Source: an uncultured Prevotella sp. | Lineage (GTDB): Bacteria > Bacteroidota > Bacteroidia > Bacteroidales > Bacteroidaceae | Reading direction: 5' to 3' | NCBI GenBank assembly: GCA_900318395.1 | Contig: ONKL01000024.1 | Location: forward strand, 1-50,371 | Length of the DNA: 50,371 bases | Shown here: in pieces, positions 1-14,330 of the stretch | Numbering within the stretch: position 1 is the first letter of the stretch | Layout: each line of letters opens with the position of its first letter | Position numbers and translations under genes: made by a program | Notes under the pieces: model-generated | Database searches by the model: none | What the model was told of the DNA's origin: nothing | The model's input: the letters and a program-made list of their open reading frames with translations, nothing else

Positions 1-45
1 TGTAAAAAGGTAAAAAGGTAAAAAAGTAAAAGACTTACGAACGCC

Positions 46-270
46 ATGGAAAACCAGAAAGGCTTCAAAATCTCTCAGTACGCCTGCGCGGTGTTGCTCG
101 TCGTGAGCAGCATCACGCTGGTGGCGTATCAGGTGGTCAAGATCGACGACGTGGCTGGCGGACTGCTCTATTATGTGGCGCAGTCGTTCCTGCTCGCAGG
201 CTCGATCTTCGGACTGGATCAATACATCAAAATTATTAACAAACATTACCATGAAAGAGAATCAAAATGA
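46..270 (+). CDS. small two-helix membrane protein (holin-like or smalltalk-like)
   Basis: A 74-residue protein with a short polar N-terminus, two hydrophobic segments (about residues 12-30 and 37-56) and a basic, charged tail, so an inner-membrane hairpin is likely. Its 3' end overlaps the start of the M15 peptidase gene by 20 bases in another frame, which suggests translational coupling. The size, topology and coupling to a peptidoglycan peptidase resemble a holin-endolysin pair. A similar arrangement, with an HU-type DNA-binding gene upstream, is common in Bacteroidales, but nothing upstream is visible here. The A-rich leader (1-35) contains repeated AAAAGGT-like units. Function is inferred from context only; no family was recognised with certainty. 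Confidence 0.6.
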   Translation: MENQKGFKISQYACAVLLVVSSITLVAYQVVKIDDVAGGLLYYVAQSFLLAGSIFGLDQYIKIINKHYHERESK

Positions 271-685
271 CATGAACGAGCTTGACGGCATTCGTTTATC
301 GCCTCACTTCCGATTGAGCGAGTTCCTGAATCTGAACAAATACCCCGAGAACATCCCCACGATGCAGGTCGTGGCAAATCTGACTTATGGCTGTCATCAG
401 TTGTTGGAGCCAGCGCGTCTCATGGTGGGGCCGATCATTGTCAATTCGGGTTTCCGTTGTGAGGCCGTGAATCGCAAGGTCGGCGGTGTCCGCAATTCCC
501 AGCACCTCATCGGCCAGGCTGCCGATATCCGTCCGAAAGACCCTGTGCAGTTCCAGACGCTTGTGGACTTCTTCAAGAAGTGGGAGTACTCCGACCAGCT
601 GCTGACCGGCAACGGCTGGCTGCACATCTCCTGGAACCCTTTCGCCCAGCCTCGCCACTACGTCCGCATCGGTTACTATCGATGA
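251..685 (+). CDS. M15-family D-Ala-D-Ala carboxypeptidase/endolysin-like peptidase
   Basis: A 144-residue peptidase of the M15A type, which cleaves D-amino-acid-containing peptide bonds in peptidoglycan with a zinc ion. The zinc-binding signature SxHxxGxAxD is present (His85, Asp92), with the third ligand in WLH (His125). It has no signal peptide, so export would need another route, such as the membrane protein encoded just upstream, whose gene overlaps it by 20 bases. I chose ATG 251 because the longer open frame from 173 runs through the upstream gene. A strong terminator follows at 720-753. It could be a phage-derived endolysin or a housekeeping cell-wall enzyme. Confidence 0.82.
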   Translation: MKENQNDMNELDGIRLSPHFRLSEFLNLNKYPENIPTMQVVANLTYGCHQLLEPARLMVGPIIVNSGFRCEAVNRKVGGVRNSQHLIGQAADIRPKDPVQFQTLVDFFKKWEYSDQLLTGNGWLHISWNPFAQPRHYVRIGYYR

Positions 686-719
686 TTTTTGCAACTCGGG
701 GCCTGACCCCAGAGTCAAA

Positions 720-758
720 AAACGGGGCTTCGCAATCGCTGCGGGCCCCGTTTACATT
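720..758 (+). terminator. rho-independent terminator after the M15 peptidase gene
   Basis: A GC-rich hairpin with arms AAACGGGGC (720-728) and GCCCCGTTT (745-753) around a 16-base loop. It lies 35 bases after the peptidase stop codon and separates this module from the polysaccharide region. Confidence 0.8.
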
Positions 759-831
759 CATTACTAACAATGACCAAACGTATGCAAAACGCACTTTATG
801 CCTGGTATCATACGAAAAGATAGGGGATTTC

Positions 832-862
832 TTTGGTGGTTACGAAAAAAGTCGTATCTTTG
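832..862 (+). promoter_or_regulatory. Bacteroidota-type promoter for the lipoprotein-GH29-GH2 operon
   Basis: TTTG at 832-835 and TATCTTTG at 855-862 are separated by 19 bases, matching the -33/-7 consensus of the primary sigma factor of Bacteroidota. The ATG at 871 follows within 10 bases, so the leader would be very short. Confidence 0.75.
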
Positions 863-870
863 CAACCAAA

Positions 871-1631
871 ATGAAGATACTTAAACCTACATCCATCCTC
901 ACTGCATCTACACTTTTGATGCTTTTGACAATTGCTGCGCTACTGTCGGGCTGTGGTAGTGGCGGCCAGAGAACAACGTCGCCCGAAGCTGTCAGGATCA
1001 TCACTGAGGTCTCTCAGAAGAAAGACTATATCCGAGTGGTATTGTTGGCCGACAGCCTGGAGAACGCCCACGTTATGAGCGAGGGCGAGAGTTATTATTG
1101 GCAAGGCCATGCCTATTATCGCTTGTTACAGCGACGGGCAGCAGAGTTCTATTGGAAAGAATCCATGAAAGCGACAGAGAACCTGACAGATACGGCCAGC
1201 CTTGGCACATACGCCAAATCGGCCAGTTACCTGACAAGTTTGTACATCCGCTATCTTGATTTCCCCAATGCGCTAAAGGTCGTAAAGCCTGCCCTGGAGC
1301 ATCTGGACAGCCGGAAATACACCGCCTCGAGCGACTATACCAACCTGCTCATCTTTGAAGGTTGTTGCCAGGCTCACTTCAATGCGCAGGACTCTGTAGT
1401 CAATCCTATCTTTGAACGTGCTTACAACCTGCACATCAGCAATATCAAGAAAAACCCGACCAAGGAGGCATATCGCAGTGCCGTGGCGGGTATTATCAAT
1501 ACCATGTCTTCCAGCAAGGCACAAGACATCATAGAGAATTTGAAAAGCGAGGTTGAGCGTTTCCGCAATGGTGCCGAGCCTAACGACGACCTCACCATGA
1601 TGTGTGTAAGATATTCGCCTGTTCAACCCGT

Positions 1632-1635
<4 letters not shown>
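871..1635 (+). pseudogene. sensor-type lipoprotein fused by deletion to the tail of a SpoIIE/PP2C phosphatase
   Basis: The 254-residue product starts with a lipoprotein signal (LSGC lipobox, Cys28), followed by a helical, TPR-like region to about residue 210. The last ~40 residues abruptly change character: an amphipathic helix, ERF, then AEPNDDLTMMCVRY, which matches the conserved C-terminal strand of SpoIIE/PP2C phosphatases (the metal-binding DD-[IL]-T motif). Known Bacteroidota regulators join a periplasmic TPR sensor to a membrane helix, coiled coil and PP2C domain. Here the membrane helix and almost the whole phosphatase are missing. I infer an in-frame internal deletion with a junction near 1500-1525. 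The frame is open throughout, so a truncated lipoprotein could still be made. Its stop overlaps the GH29 start (ATGA, 1632-1635). Confidence 0.65.
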
Positions 1636-8635
<7,000 letters not shown>

Positions 8636-8657
8636 TTTTAGTAGTTTGATTCGGATG

Positions 8658-8689
8658 CAAAATTATAAAAAAACGGGTAAAAAAACAAA
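8658..8689 (-). promoter_or_regulatory. promoter of the GH115 gene
   Basis: Read on the minus strand, TTTG (8686-8689) is followed after 20 bases by TAATTTTG (8658-8665), a full match to the Bacteroidota promoter consensus, 22 bases before the GH115 ATG. Confidence 0.8.
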
Positions 8690-8729
8690 TAATTGAACAA
8701 AACTTCTATCGCGGAATAAAATAAAGTTG

Positions 8730-8737
8730 TATTTTTG
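8730..8737 (+). promoter_or_regulatory. -7 box for the DUF4450 gene
   Basis: TATTTTTG matches TAnnTTTG and lies 20 bases before the ATG at 8758. No good TTTG is seen at the expected distance, so this promoter may need an activator. It is divergent from the GH115 promoter within a 122-base intergenic region. Confidence 0.5.
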
Positions 8738-8757
8738 TACCCAGAAAACAAACGAAC

Positions 8758-11757
8758 ATGAAATTTCATCTACTTATCATTGCAACAGCGATGCTTTGGC
8801 CGTTTCAGGCACAGGCAGCCAGCAAGGCAAGGACACTACAGTATCACCCTGACGGGCGCGATATCGTGTGTGTGAACGGCGAGAACCGCTATACCCGTGC
8901 GCTCTATGGCGGCTATTCCGACTTCCGCGTAGAGACGAGCGATCGCCCCATCTTCGGCACTTATTGGGCGAAGAACCATCGCAATATCCGTTTCCGCTTG
9001 CATCTCAACGGACAGACCGTCATGCTGGAAAACACAGCCCGGTGCGAAGCCCGTTATCAGGCTGGGATGCGCACGTATCAGTTGGCTGATCCTGCCTTTG
9101 GCAAGGGCACCTTGTCGATGGCGGTACTGGCCATGCCCGACTGCGATGCTGCCATCTGGCAGATATGTGGCGAAGGGCTGCCTGCCGGTGCGACCCTGGA
9201 GTGCATCGCCTGTGGCATCAGACAGCCGAAACTGAACCGCGCGGGCGACCTGAATGCTGACCCGACGGGCTGTTTCGACCCGGCTCCCGATGAGAACCAC
9301 AAGCAGACGGTCAGCATCAGCGTGGGACAGGAGGCTGGCTATGTATTCCTGAAAAGCGAAGCCCAAGGCGCCTATCTGCTGACGACGCCCTCGCAGGCCG
9401 AAGCCCTGCCGCTATGGAATAGGGCCATGCAGCACAGCGAGTGGCTGGCCAACAGGATTGTCTTCGATACGCCCGACCCTTATATCAACACGCTTGGCAG
9501 CGCGCTGATGGCTGCTGCCGACGGTGCCTGGGGCGGGGAAGTGTGGATGCACGGAGCCGTTGCCTGGCGCATGCCGCTGGCAGGCTGGCGGGCTGGCTAT
9601 CTGGGTGATGTGCTCGGCTTACAGGACCGTGCCATCACGCATTTCTCGGCCTATGCCAACAGTCAGGTGAAGGATGTCGAACCCACGATTCCTCACCCGG
9701 CGCAAGATCCCGAAAAAGGCATGACCAGAGCCGTCAAGACCTGGGGCACGCAGATGTACTCGAATGGCTATATCTGCCGCAATCCCAACCGCGACGACAT
9801 CATGCACCACTACGACATGAACCTGAACTATATCGACGAACTGCTATGGCACTTCCAGTATGATGCCGATACCGTCTATATGCGTAAGATGTGGCCCGTG
9901 TTGAAGCGCCATCTCGACTGGGAGAAACGTAACTACGACCCCGACGACGACGGGCTCTATGATGCCTACTGCTGCATCTGGGCCAGCGATGCGCTCTATT
10001 ATAACAGCGGTGCCGTCACCCACTCGTCGGCCTATAACTATCGCGGCTTTGCCCTGGCAGCCCGTATCGCCGAGATACTGGGCGAAGATCCGACCTACTA
10101 CCGGCAAGAGGCGGCGAAGACCCTGAAGGGCATGAACGAACAACTATGGCTGAAGCATCGGGGACACTGGGCGGAATATAAGGATTTCATGGGATTGAGG
10201 CGCACCCACGACCATGCTGCCCTGTGGAGTATCTATACACCGATAGACTGTGGCGCTGCTACCGAGGAGATGGCGTTCAGGGCGACACAATATGTTGACT
10301 CGTGTATCCCCCATATCCCCGTTGTCATGACCGAAAAGACTCACAAGGCGCTACAGTTGCAGACCATCTCTACCACCGACTGGTTGCCCTACGACTGGAG
10401 CATCAACAATGTGGCTGCAGCCGAGGTGATGCACATGGCGCTGGCCTATTTCGAGGCAGGGCGCAGCGAGGAAGGCTACAGGCTCGTCAAAGCCAACATC
10501 ATGGATCAGGCCTATCTGGGCGACAGTCCGGGCAATTTCGGGCAGATCAGTTATTACGACAAGGCACGCGGTGAACTCTATCGCGACTTCTCCGACAATA
10601 CGGGTATCTCTGCCCGCACCTTTATCCAAGGGCTCTATGGCATCGTCCCCGACGCGCTCCATGGGCGCTGCATTCTCCGTCCGGGCTTCCCTGCCGAATG
10701 GGAACACGCTTCTATCTCTACACCTTATTTCAAGTATTCCTTCCGTCGTGAGGGCAACAAAGAGATCTACGAGATAGAGCAGAACTTCGCCCACCCCCTG
10801 CAGATTGTGCTCCGACAGAACACGGGCTATGGCTATGTGGAAACGCTCGGAACCAGCGAGAAGAAACAGACCATCATCGTGTCGCGAGCGAAGCGGCAGA
10901 CTGCTCCCAAGCCTCTGCTGACGGCAGAGCGCTTCGACGGTAAGGCGTGGGGAAATGGTTTCGACGATGTCAAAACCGACAGACTCTGGCCAGTAGATAT
11001 CAGCAGCCAGTTCAACAGCCGGGTATCGGATATCTTCAAGAATTTCTATCTCTCGCCCCGTTCTCCTTATACTACGCTTCAGATTCCCGTCCACGGTATC
11101 GGAGAGTGGTGCCACCCCGAGATGATGGCTACCATCGACGATTCTGCCTTGCGGGAGAGGGTAAAGGATGGACTGCTAACGGTAGGGATAGGCGATGGCA
11201 TACCTTTCATGTACCCCAAGACGGGGCGTAATATCGTCTATACCTCGCTGTGGGACAATTATCCCGATACGGTTTCCATCACGCTCTCAGGAGCCGCATC
11301 ACATGCCTATCTGCTGATGGCAGGCAGCACCAATCACATGCAGAGCCATATCGATAACGGCCTGATTACCGTTACCTATACCGACGGGACTACCGACAAA
11401 TTGCCTTTGCGGAATCCCCACAACTGGTGCCCTATCGAACAAGACTATTATGAAGACGGACTGGCTTTCCATGCCGCCCAACCCCGTCCTTACCGGATTG
11501 ACTTTGCTTCGGCAGTCGTCTCGAGAGAGTTGATGCCGATGGGCGAGCACTATGGGCGCCAAGCAGCCACAGGTGTCGCTGCCAGTTATTATGACCGCAA
11601 CTTTGAGCGCGGTGCAGGCATCATCCTCGACATGCCGCTCCATCCACAGAAGACGCTGCGGAGCCTGACCGTCAGCACCTTGTCGAACGATGTCGTGATC
11701 GGACTGATGGGTATCACCTTGCAGCGCCCCGCAAACATTAGTATGCAGAAGAAGTGA
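8758..11757 (+). CDS. DUF4450-family secreted protein, putative (alpha/alpha)6-barrel glycosidase
   Basis: A 999-residue protein with a signal peptide (cleavage near QAQAA, residue 20). The N-terminal ~210 residues look like a beta-sandwich. The middle (about 220-640) is helix-rich, with aromatic and acidic motifs typical of (alpha/alpha)6-barrel glycosidases: GAWGGEVWMHGAVAWRMPLAGWRAGY, a central YDPDDDGLYDAY segment and TISTTDWLPYDWS. The C-terminal part is beta-rich again. I recognise it as the DUF4450 family, found in Bacteroidota polysaccharide loci; no activity can be assigned from sequence. The gene is more GC-rich in style than SusC/SusD. Its last 20 bases overlap the convergent GH35 gene. 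Confidence 0.7.
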   Translation: MKFHLLIIATAMLWPFQAQAASKARTLQYHPDGRDIVCVNGENRYTRALYGGYSDFRVETSDRPIFGTYWAKNHRNIRFRLHLNGQTVMLENTARCEARYQAGMRTYQLADPAFGKGTLSMAVLAMPDCDAAIWQICGEGLPAGATLECIACGIRQPKLNRAGDLNADPTGCFDPAPDENHKQTVSISVGQEAGYVFLKSEAQGAYLLTTPSQAEALPLWNRAMQHSEWLANRIVFDTPDPYINTLGSALMAAADGAWGGEVWMHGAVAWRMPLAGWRAGYLGDVLGLQDRAITHFSAYANSQVKDVEPTIPHPAQDPEKGMTRAVKTWGTQMYSNGYICRNPNRDDIMHHYDMNLNYIDELLWHFQYDADTVYMRKMWPVLKRHLDWEKRNYDPDDDGLYDAYCCIWASDALYYNSGAVTHSSAYNYRGFALAARIAEILGEDPTYYRQEAAKTLKGMNEQLWLKHRGHWAEYKDFMGLRRTHDHAALWSIYTPIDCGAATEEMAFRATQYVDSCIPHIPVVMTEKTHKALQLQTISTTDWLPYDWSINNVAAAEVMHMALAYFEAGRSEEGYRLVKANIMDQAYLGDSPGNFGQISYYDKARGELYRDFSDNTGISARTFIQGLYGIVPDALHGRCILRPGFPAEWEHASISTPYFKYSFRREGNKEIYEIEQNFAHPLQIVLRQNTGYGYVETLGTSEKKQTIIVSRAKRQTAPKPLLTAERFDGKAWGNGFDDVKTDRLWPVDISSQFNSRVSDIFKNFYLSPRSPYTTLQIPVHGIGEWCHPEMMATIDDSALRERVKDGLLTVGIGDGIPFMYPKTGRNIVYTSLWDNYPDTVSITLSGAASHAYLLMAGSTNHMQSHIDNGLITVTYTDGTTDKLPLRNPHNWCPIEQDYYEDGLAFHAAQPRPYRIDFASAVVSRELMPMGEHYGRQAATGVAASYYDRNFERGAGIILDMPLHPQKTLRSLTVSTLSNDVVIGLMGITLQRPANISMQKK

Positions 11758-13744
11758 TGCTTACGACAGATTCTCCAGGGGTGGTATCTGCCTCACGCGG
11801 GAAATAGACAGGCATATCCTTTTGTAGTGGCAGGATGCGCAGTTCCAAACTGGTGCAACTCTCTGGCAGTCGCCACAGTCCCATCAGGAACGGTCGGCCA
11901 TTATAGAAGTTGTCGGCTACCAGCTTCCCGTCAGCATACAGTCGGGCACAGTCACCGCGATAAGCTATCTGGAGCAATGCCTGGCGCTGTTGCGGCAGAT
12001 GAATGGTATAGACGGCAGCCTGTTCAAAGTCTTCATCGGTGGGCTCTTCTGCCACACGATTCACGCCGATGGTAATCGTTCGTAGGGCTCCTGCCTCCTT
12101 CTCCTTCTGATAGGCTACCGCTGTGGGCCTCGCCTGTGGCTCGTCTGCTTGCAGGAAAAGTCTTTCTGCCTGTTCGGAGGTCAGCAGATAGATGTTCTGA
12201 CAGACGGGCTTGGCCGTGCCCGAGGGTTTCAGATTCTTCAGCACCTTGCCATTCTGCAAGGCAATGGTTGTCGGGATGCCTTTCACCTGAGCCAGATAGA
12301 TCTTGCCATCGCGCTTGGCTATGGGCTGTGCCGTGGCATAACGGATTCCATCGATATTCACAGGCAGGATGCACATCGTGCCTGCAGGGATGGTCAGTTT
12401 CGGCAGTTTCACCCCACAGGCCTCCAACTGCACGTGGCTTTTGGTCGAAAGATTCTGCAGACGTTCGTAGTTGTTGATGAAGATGAAACCAGCACCGTCT
12501 TTCGCGCGATACGACCAGCGCAGAAACGAGTCATCGCCTTTCCTAATATCCTGCGGACATGGGAATACGGCCTCCATCGGAGCAAGCAGATCGCCCCAGT
12601 CGTGCATGAATAGATGCAGTTTCCTCAGCATGTAGTAGTGAGGATTCTTCTGTCCGAACTCACCGAGGGGCGCCTGGAAGTCGTAGGTCTTCACCGGCAT
12701 GTCGTTATAGTTGGTGGCTGGCGTGCGCTGCATCTCGTTGAGCCAGATCTTGCCATCGGGGTTCGTGCCACCATGATACATATAGTAGCCCAGAAGGTTG
12801 GAACCACTGCCGAGTTTCACGATGGCCATCGAGTAGGCATCCTCAGGATACAGATAAGGCCGACGGTGATAGGCCGTCATCATGCCACCGCCCAGTTCGC
12901 AGGTGAAGTAGGGATACTGTTCATCGCCTTCATTCAGTCGCTCTTCCTGTTTGCCTAACTGTTCGGTCGCAATGGCAGTCGAAGAGCGGAAGGCCTTGAA
13001 GTTGAAAGCCTTGTAGTAGTTGCCTGTCGCCTCCTCGATGGAGCGTTCCCAGAACCCGTCGGCATAGTCGCCATAAAGAGGAATCATCTCGCCGAAAGGT
13101 ACGGGTGAGGCCAGTTCTGGCCAGCCTGTGCGGGTGTAGAAGGGGAGATCGAAGCCAATCTCGCGGGCCATCTGCTTGAGCCGCATCAGGTAGGAGCCGT
13201 GTCCGCTGTATTCGTTGTCGAACTGCATGGCCATCACGGGACCACCGTCTTTCCATTGCAAGCCCTGCACCTGGGTAAAAATCTGACGGTAGAGCCGTTC
13301 GGTGTAGGCCAGGAAGACGGGATCTTCAGACCGCATCTTACAGCCTTTGGAGAACAGCCAGTCGGGGATGCCGCCACAGCGTGCCTCACCATGGCAGAAC
13401 GGTCCTACGCGCAGTACGACGGGCAACTGCTCCTGACTGCAAACCTCGAGAAACTGGCGCAGACAGCGCTGACCACTCCAGTCGAACACGGCTTCCGTCT
13501 CCTCAATATGATTCCAGAACACATAACAGGCGATAACCGTTACACCACCCTCCTTCATTTTCCGTACCTCATCAGCCCATTCGGCCTGAGGTATGCGCGA
13601 ATAATGCACCTCACCCATCACGGGACAGACTCGCTGCCCATCGATTATCAGGCTGTACTTATCCCAAGTCACTTCAGGAACCTCTGCAGCCACAGCCATG
13701 CTCAGCCCCAGCAGCCAACTCATCACGATAGTAAATTGTCTCAT
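11738..13744 (-). CDS. GH35 beta-galactosidase, secreted
   Basis: A 668-residue protein with a signal peptide (about residues 1-20). It has the GH35 barrel, with PVMGEVHYSRIP at the start, acid/base Glu178 in QFDNEYSGHG and nucleophile Glu283 in TCELGGGM, then beta-sandwich domains. Family members cleave terminal beta-galactose. The start was placed at 13744 because it begins the hydrophobic signal directly; an in-frame ATG at 13765 would add seven residues and is also downstream of the promoter. Together with the GH2 enzyme it gives the locus two beta-galactosidase families, suggesting different galactosyl linkages. Its stop overlaps the DUF4450 gene by 20 bases. Confidence 0.9.
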   Translation of the reverse strand: MRQFTIVMSWLLGLSMAVAAEVPEVTWDKYSLIIDGQRVCPVMGEVHYSRIPQAEWADEVRKMKEGGVTVIACYVFWNHIEETEAVFDWSGQRCLRQFLEVCSQEQLPVVLRVGPFCHGEARCGGIPDWLFSKGCKMRSEDPVFLAYTERLYRQIFTQVQGLQWKDGGPVMAMQFDNEYSGHGSYLMRLKQMAREIGFDLPFYTRTGWPELASPVPFGEMIPLYGDYADGFWERSIEEATGNYYKAFNFKAFRSSTAIATEQLGKQEERLNEGDEQYPYFTCELGGGMMTAYHRRPYLYPEDAYSMAIVKLGSGSNLLGYYMYHGGTNPDGKIWLNEMQRTPATNYNDMPVKTYDFQAPLGEFGQKNPHYYMLRKLHLFMHDWGDLLAPMEAVFPCPQDIRKGDDSFLRWSYRAKDGAGFIFINNYERLQNLSTKSHVQLEACGVKLPKLTIPAGTMCILPVNIDGIRYATAQPIAKRDGKIYLAQVKGIPTTIALQNGKVLKNLKPSGTAKPVCQNIYLLTSEQAERLFLQADEPQARPTAVAYQKEKEAGALRTITIGVNRVAEEPTDEDFEQAAVYTIHLPQQRQALLQIAYRGDCARLYADGKLVADNFYNGRPFLMGLWRLPESCTSLELRILPLQKDMPVYFPREADTTPGESVVSITSSAY

Positions 13745-13790
13745 TAAATGCTTCCCCCCTTTCATTTTTTATGTAGTATCATTTTGGTTG

Positions 13791-13822
13791 CAAATTTAAG
13801 CAGAATATCTGATAATTCCAAA
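13791..13822 (-). promoter_or_regulatory. promoter of the GH35 gene
   Basis: On the minus strand TTTG (13819-13822), 20 bases, then TAAATTTG (13791-13798): a full match to the Bacteroidota consensus, 26 bases upstream of the earlier possible ATG (13765). Confidence 0.78.
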
Positions 13823-13952
13823 TTTTCAGGCGATTTTCCCTCTTTTGGGTGCAACAAAGGTACGATTGCCACATTTACATCGGCAAAGGTACAACATTTT
13901 TCGCCAGATTCCAAACATTTTGGCCTTTCCAAGTTAGCCAAAACCACGCTGA

Positions 13953-14035
13953 CGAAACGTAACGAATCGCATCACGAAACGTAACGTTTTACCATGCGAA
14001 AAGTAATGAATTGCATGGCGATTCGTTACGTTTTG
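13953..14035. repeat. nested palindromic element in the GH35-GH3 intergenic region
   Basis: Outer arms of 18 bases, CGAAACGTAACGAATCGC (13953-13970) and GCGATTCGTTACGTTTTG (14018-14035), pair with one mismatch. Inside are a second pair CCATGC/GCATGG (13992-13997/14013-14018) and a direct copy of ACGAAACGTAACG (13974-13986). It looks like a repetitive extragenic palindrome or small non-coding mobile element. The 586-base region between the GH35 and GH3 genes holds only this, a hairpin, short tandem repeats and promoters. Confidence 0.7.
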
Positions 14036-14073
14036 CGGCGGGCTTCGCGCCTGCGCGCGCAAAACAAAATCCG

Positions 14074-14112
14074 AGTGCGTGTCATCCAAAGACACGCACT
14101 TTTTCTTTTTTT
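14074..14112 (+). terminator. hairpin with T-rich tail
   Basis: Perfect 10-base arms AGTGCGTGTC (14074-14083) and GACACGCACT (14091-14100) with a 7-base loop and a long T-rich tract after it. It has the form of a rightward rho-independent terminator, although no rightward gene precedes it. It could shield the GH3 promoter or belong to the neighbouring palindromic element. Confidence 0.6.
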
Positions 14113-14178
14113 TCTTTTTCTATATCTATATCTTCCGCGCGCATTAATAGGTATGCGCGGGAGTAGAGCAACTTTGCT

Positions 14179-14230
14179 GCATCTTTACAGCACAGTTGAA
14201 GCATCCTTACAGCACAGTTGCAGCATCCAT
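14179..14230. repeat. 22-bp tandem repeat, two copies plus a partial third
   Basis: Units of the form GCATCyTTACAGCACAGTTGmA occur at 14179-14200 and 14201-14222, with two differences, and a partial third begins at 14223. They lie about 60 bases upstream of the GH3 promoter -33 box and could be spacer DNA or a regulator-binding array. Confidence 0.65.
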
Positions 14231-14278
14231 ATACCCGTGAAGCGTGAACCATCGATCGCAAAGAAAAACAGCAAAAGA

Positions 14279-14310
14279 TTTGGACTTTTCGATAAAAATT
14301 CGTATCTTTG
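14279..14310 (+). promoter_or_regulatory. promoter of the GH3 gene
   Basis: TTTG (14279-14282), 20 bases, TATCTTTG (14303-14310), with the ATG at 14331. A full consensus match, which supports the start chosen for GH3. Confidence 0.8.
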
Positions 14311-14330
14311 CACCTAACAACTACTATAAA

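Noticed and set aside
580-870. Extended start of the lipoprotein gene at 580
   Set aside because: The extension would cross the M15 gene, its terminator and the promoter at 832-862; ATG 871 begins a proper lipoprotein signal.
13994-14317. 107-codon plus-strand frame between GH35 and GH3
   Set aside because: It runs through the palindromic element, the hairpin and the tandem repeats and ends in the GH3 promoter; composition is Arg/Leu/Phe-rich from repeats, so it is unlikely to be a gene.
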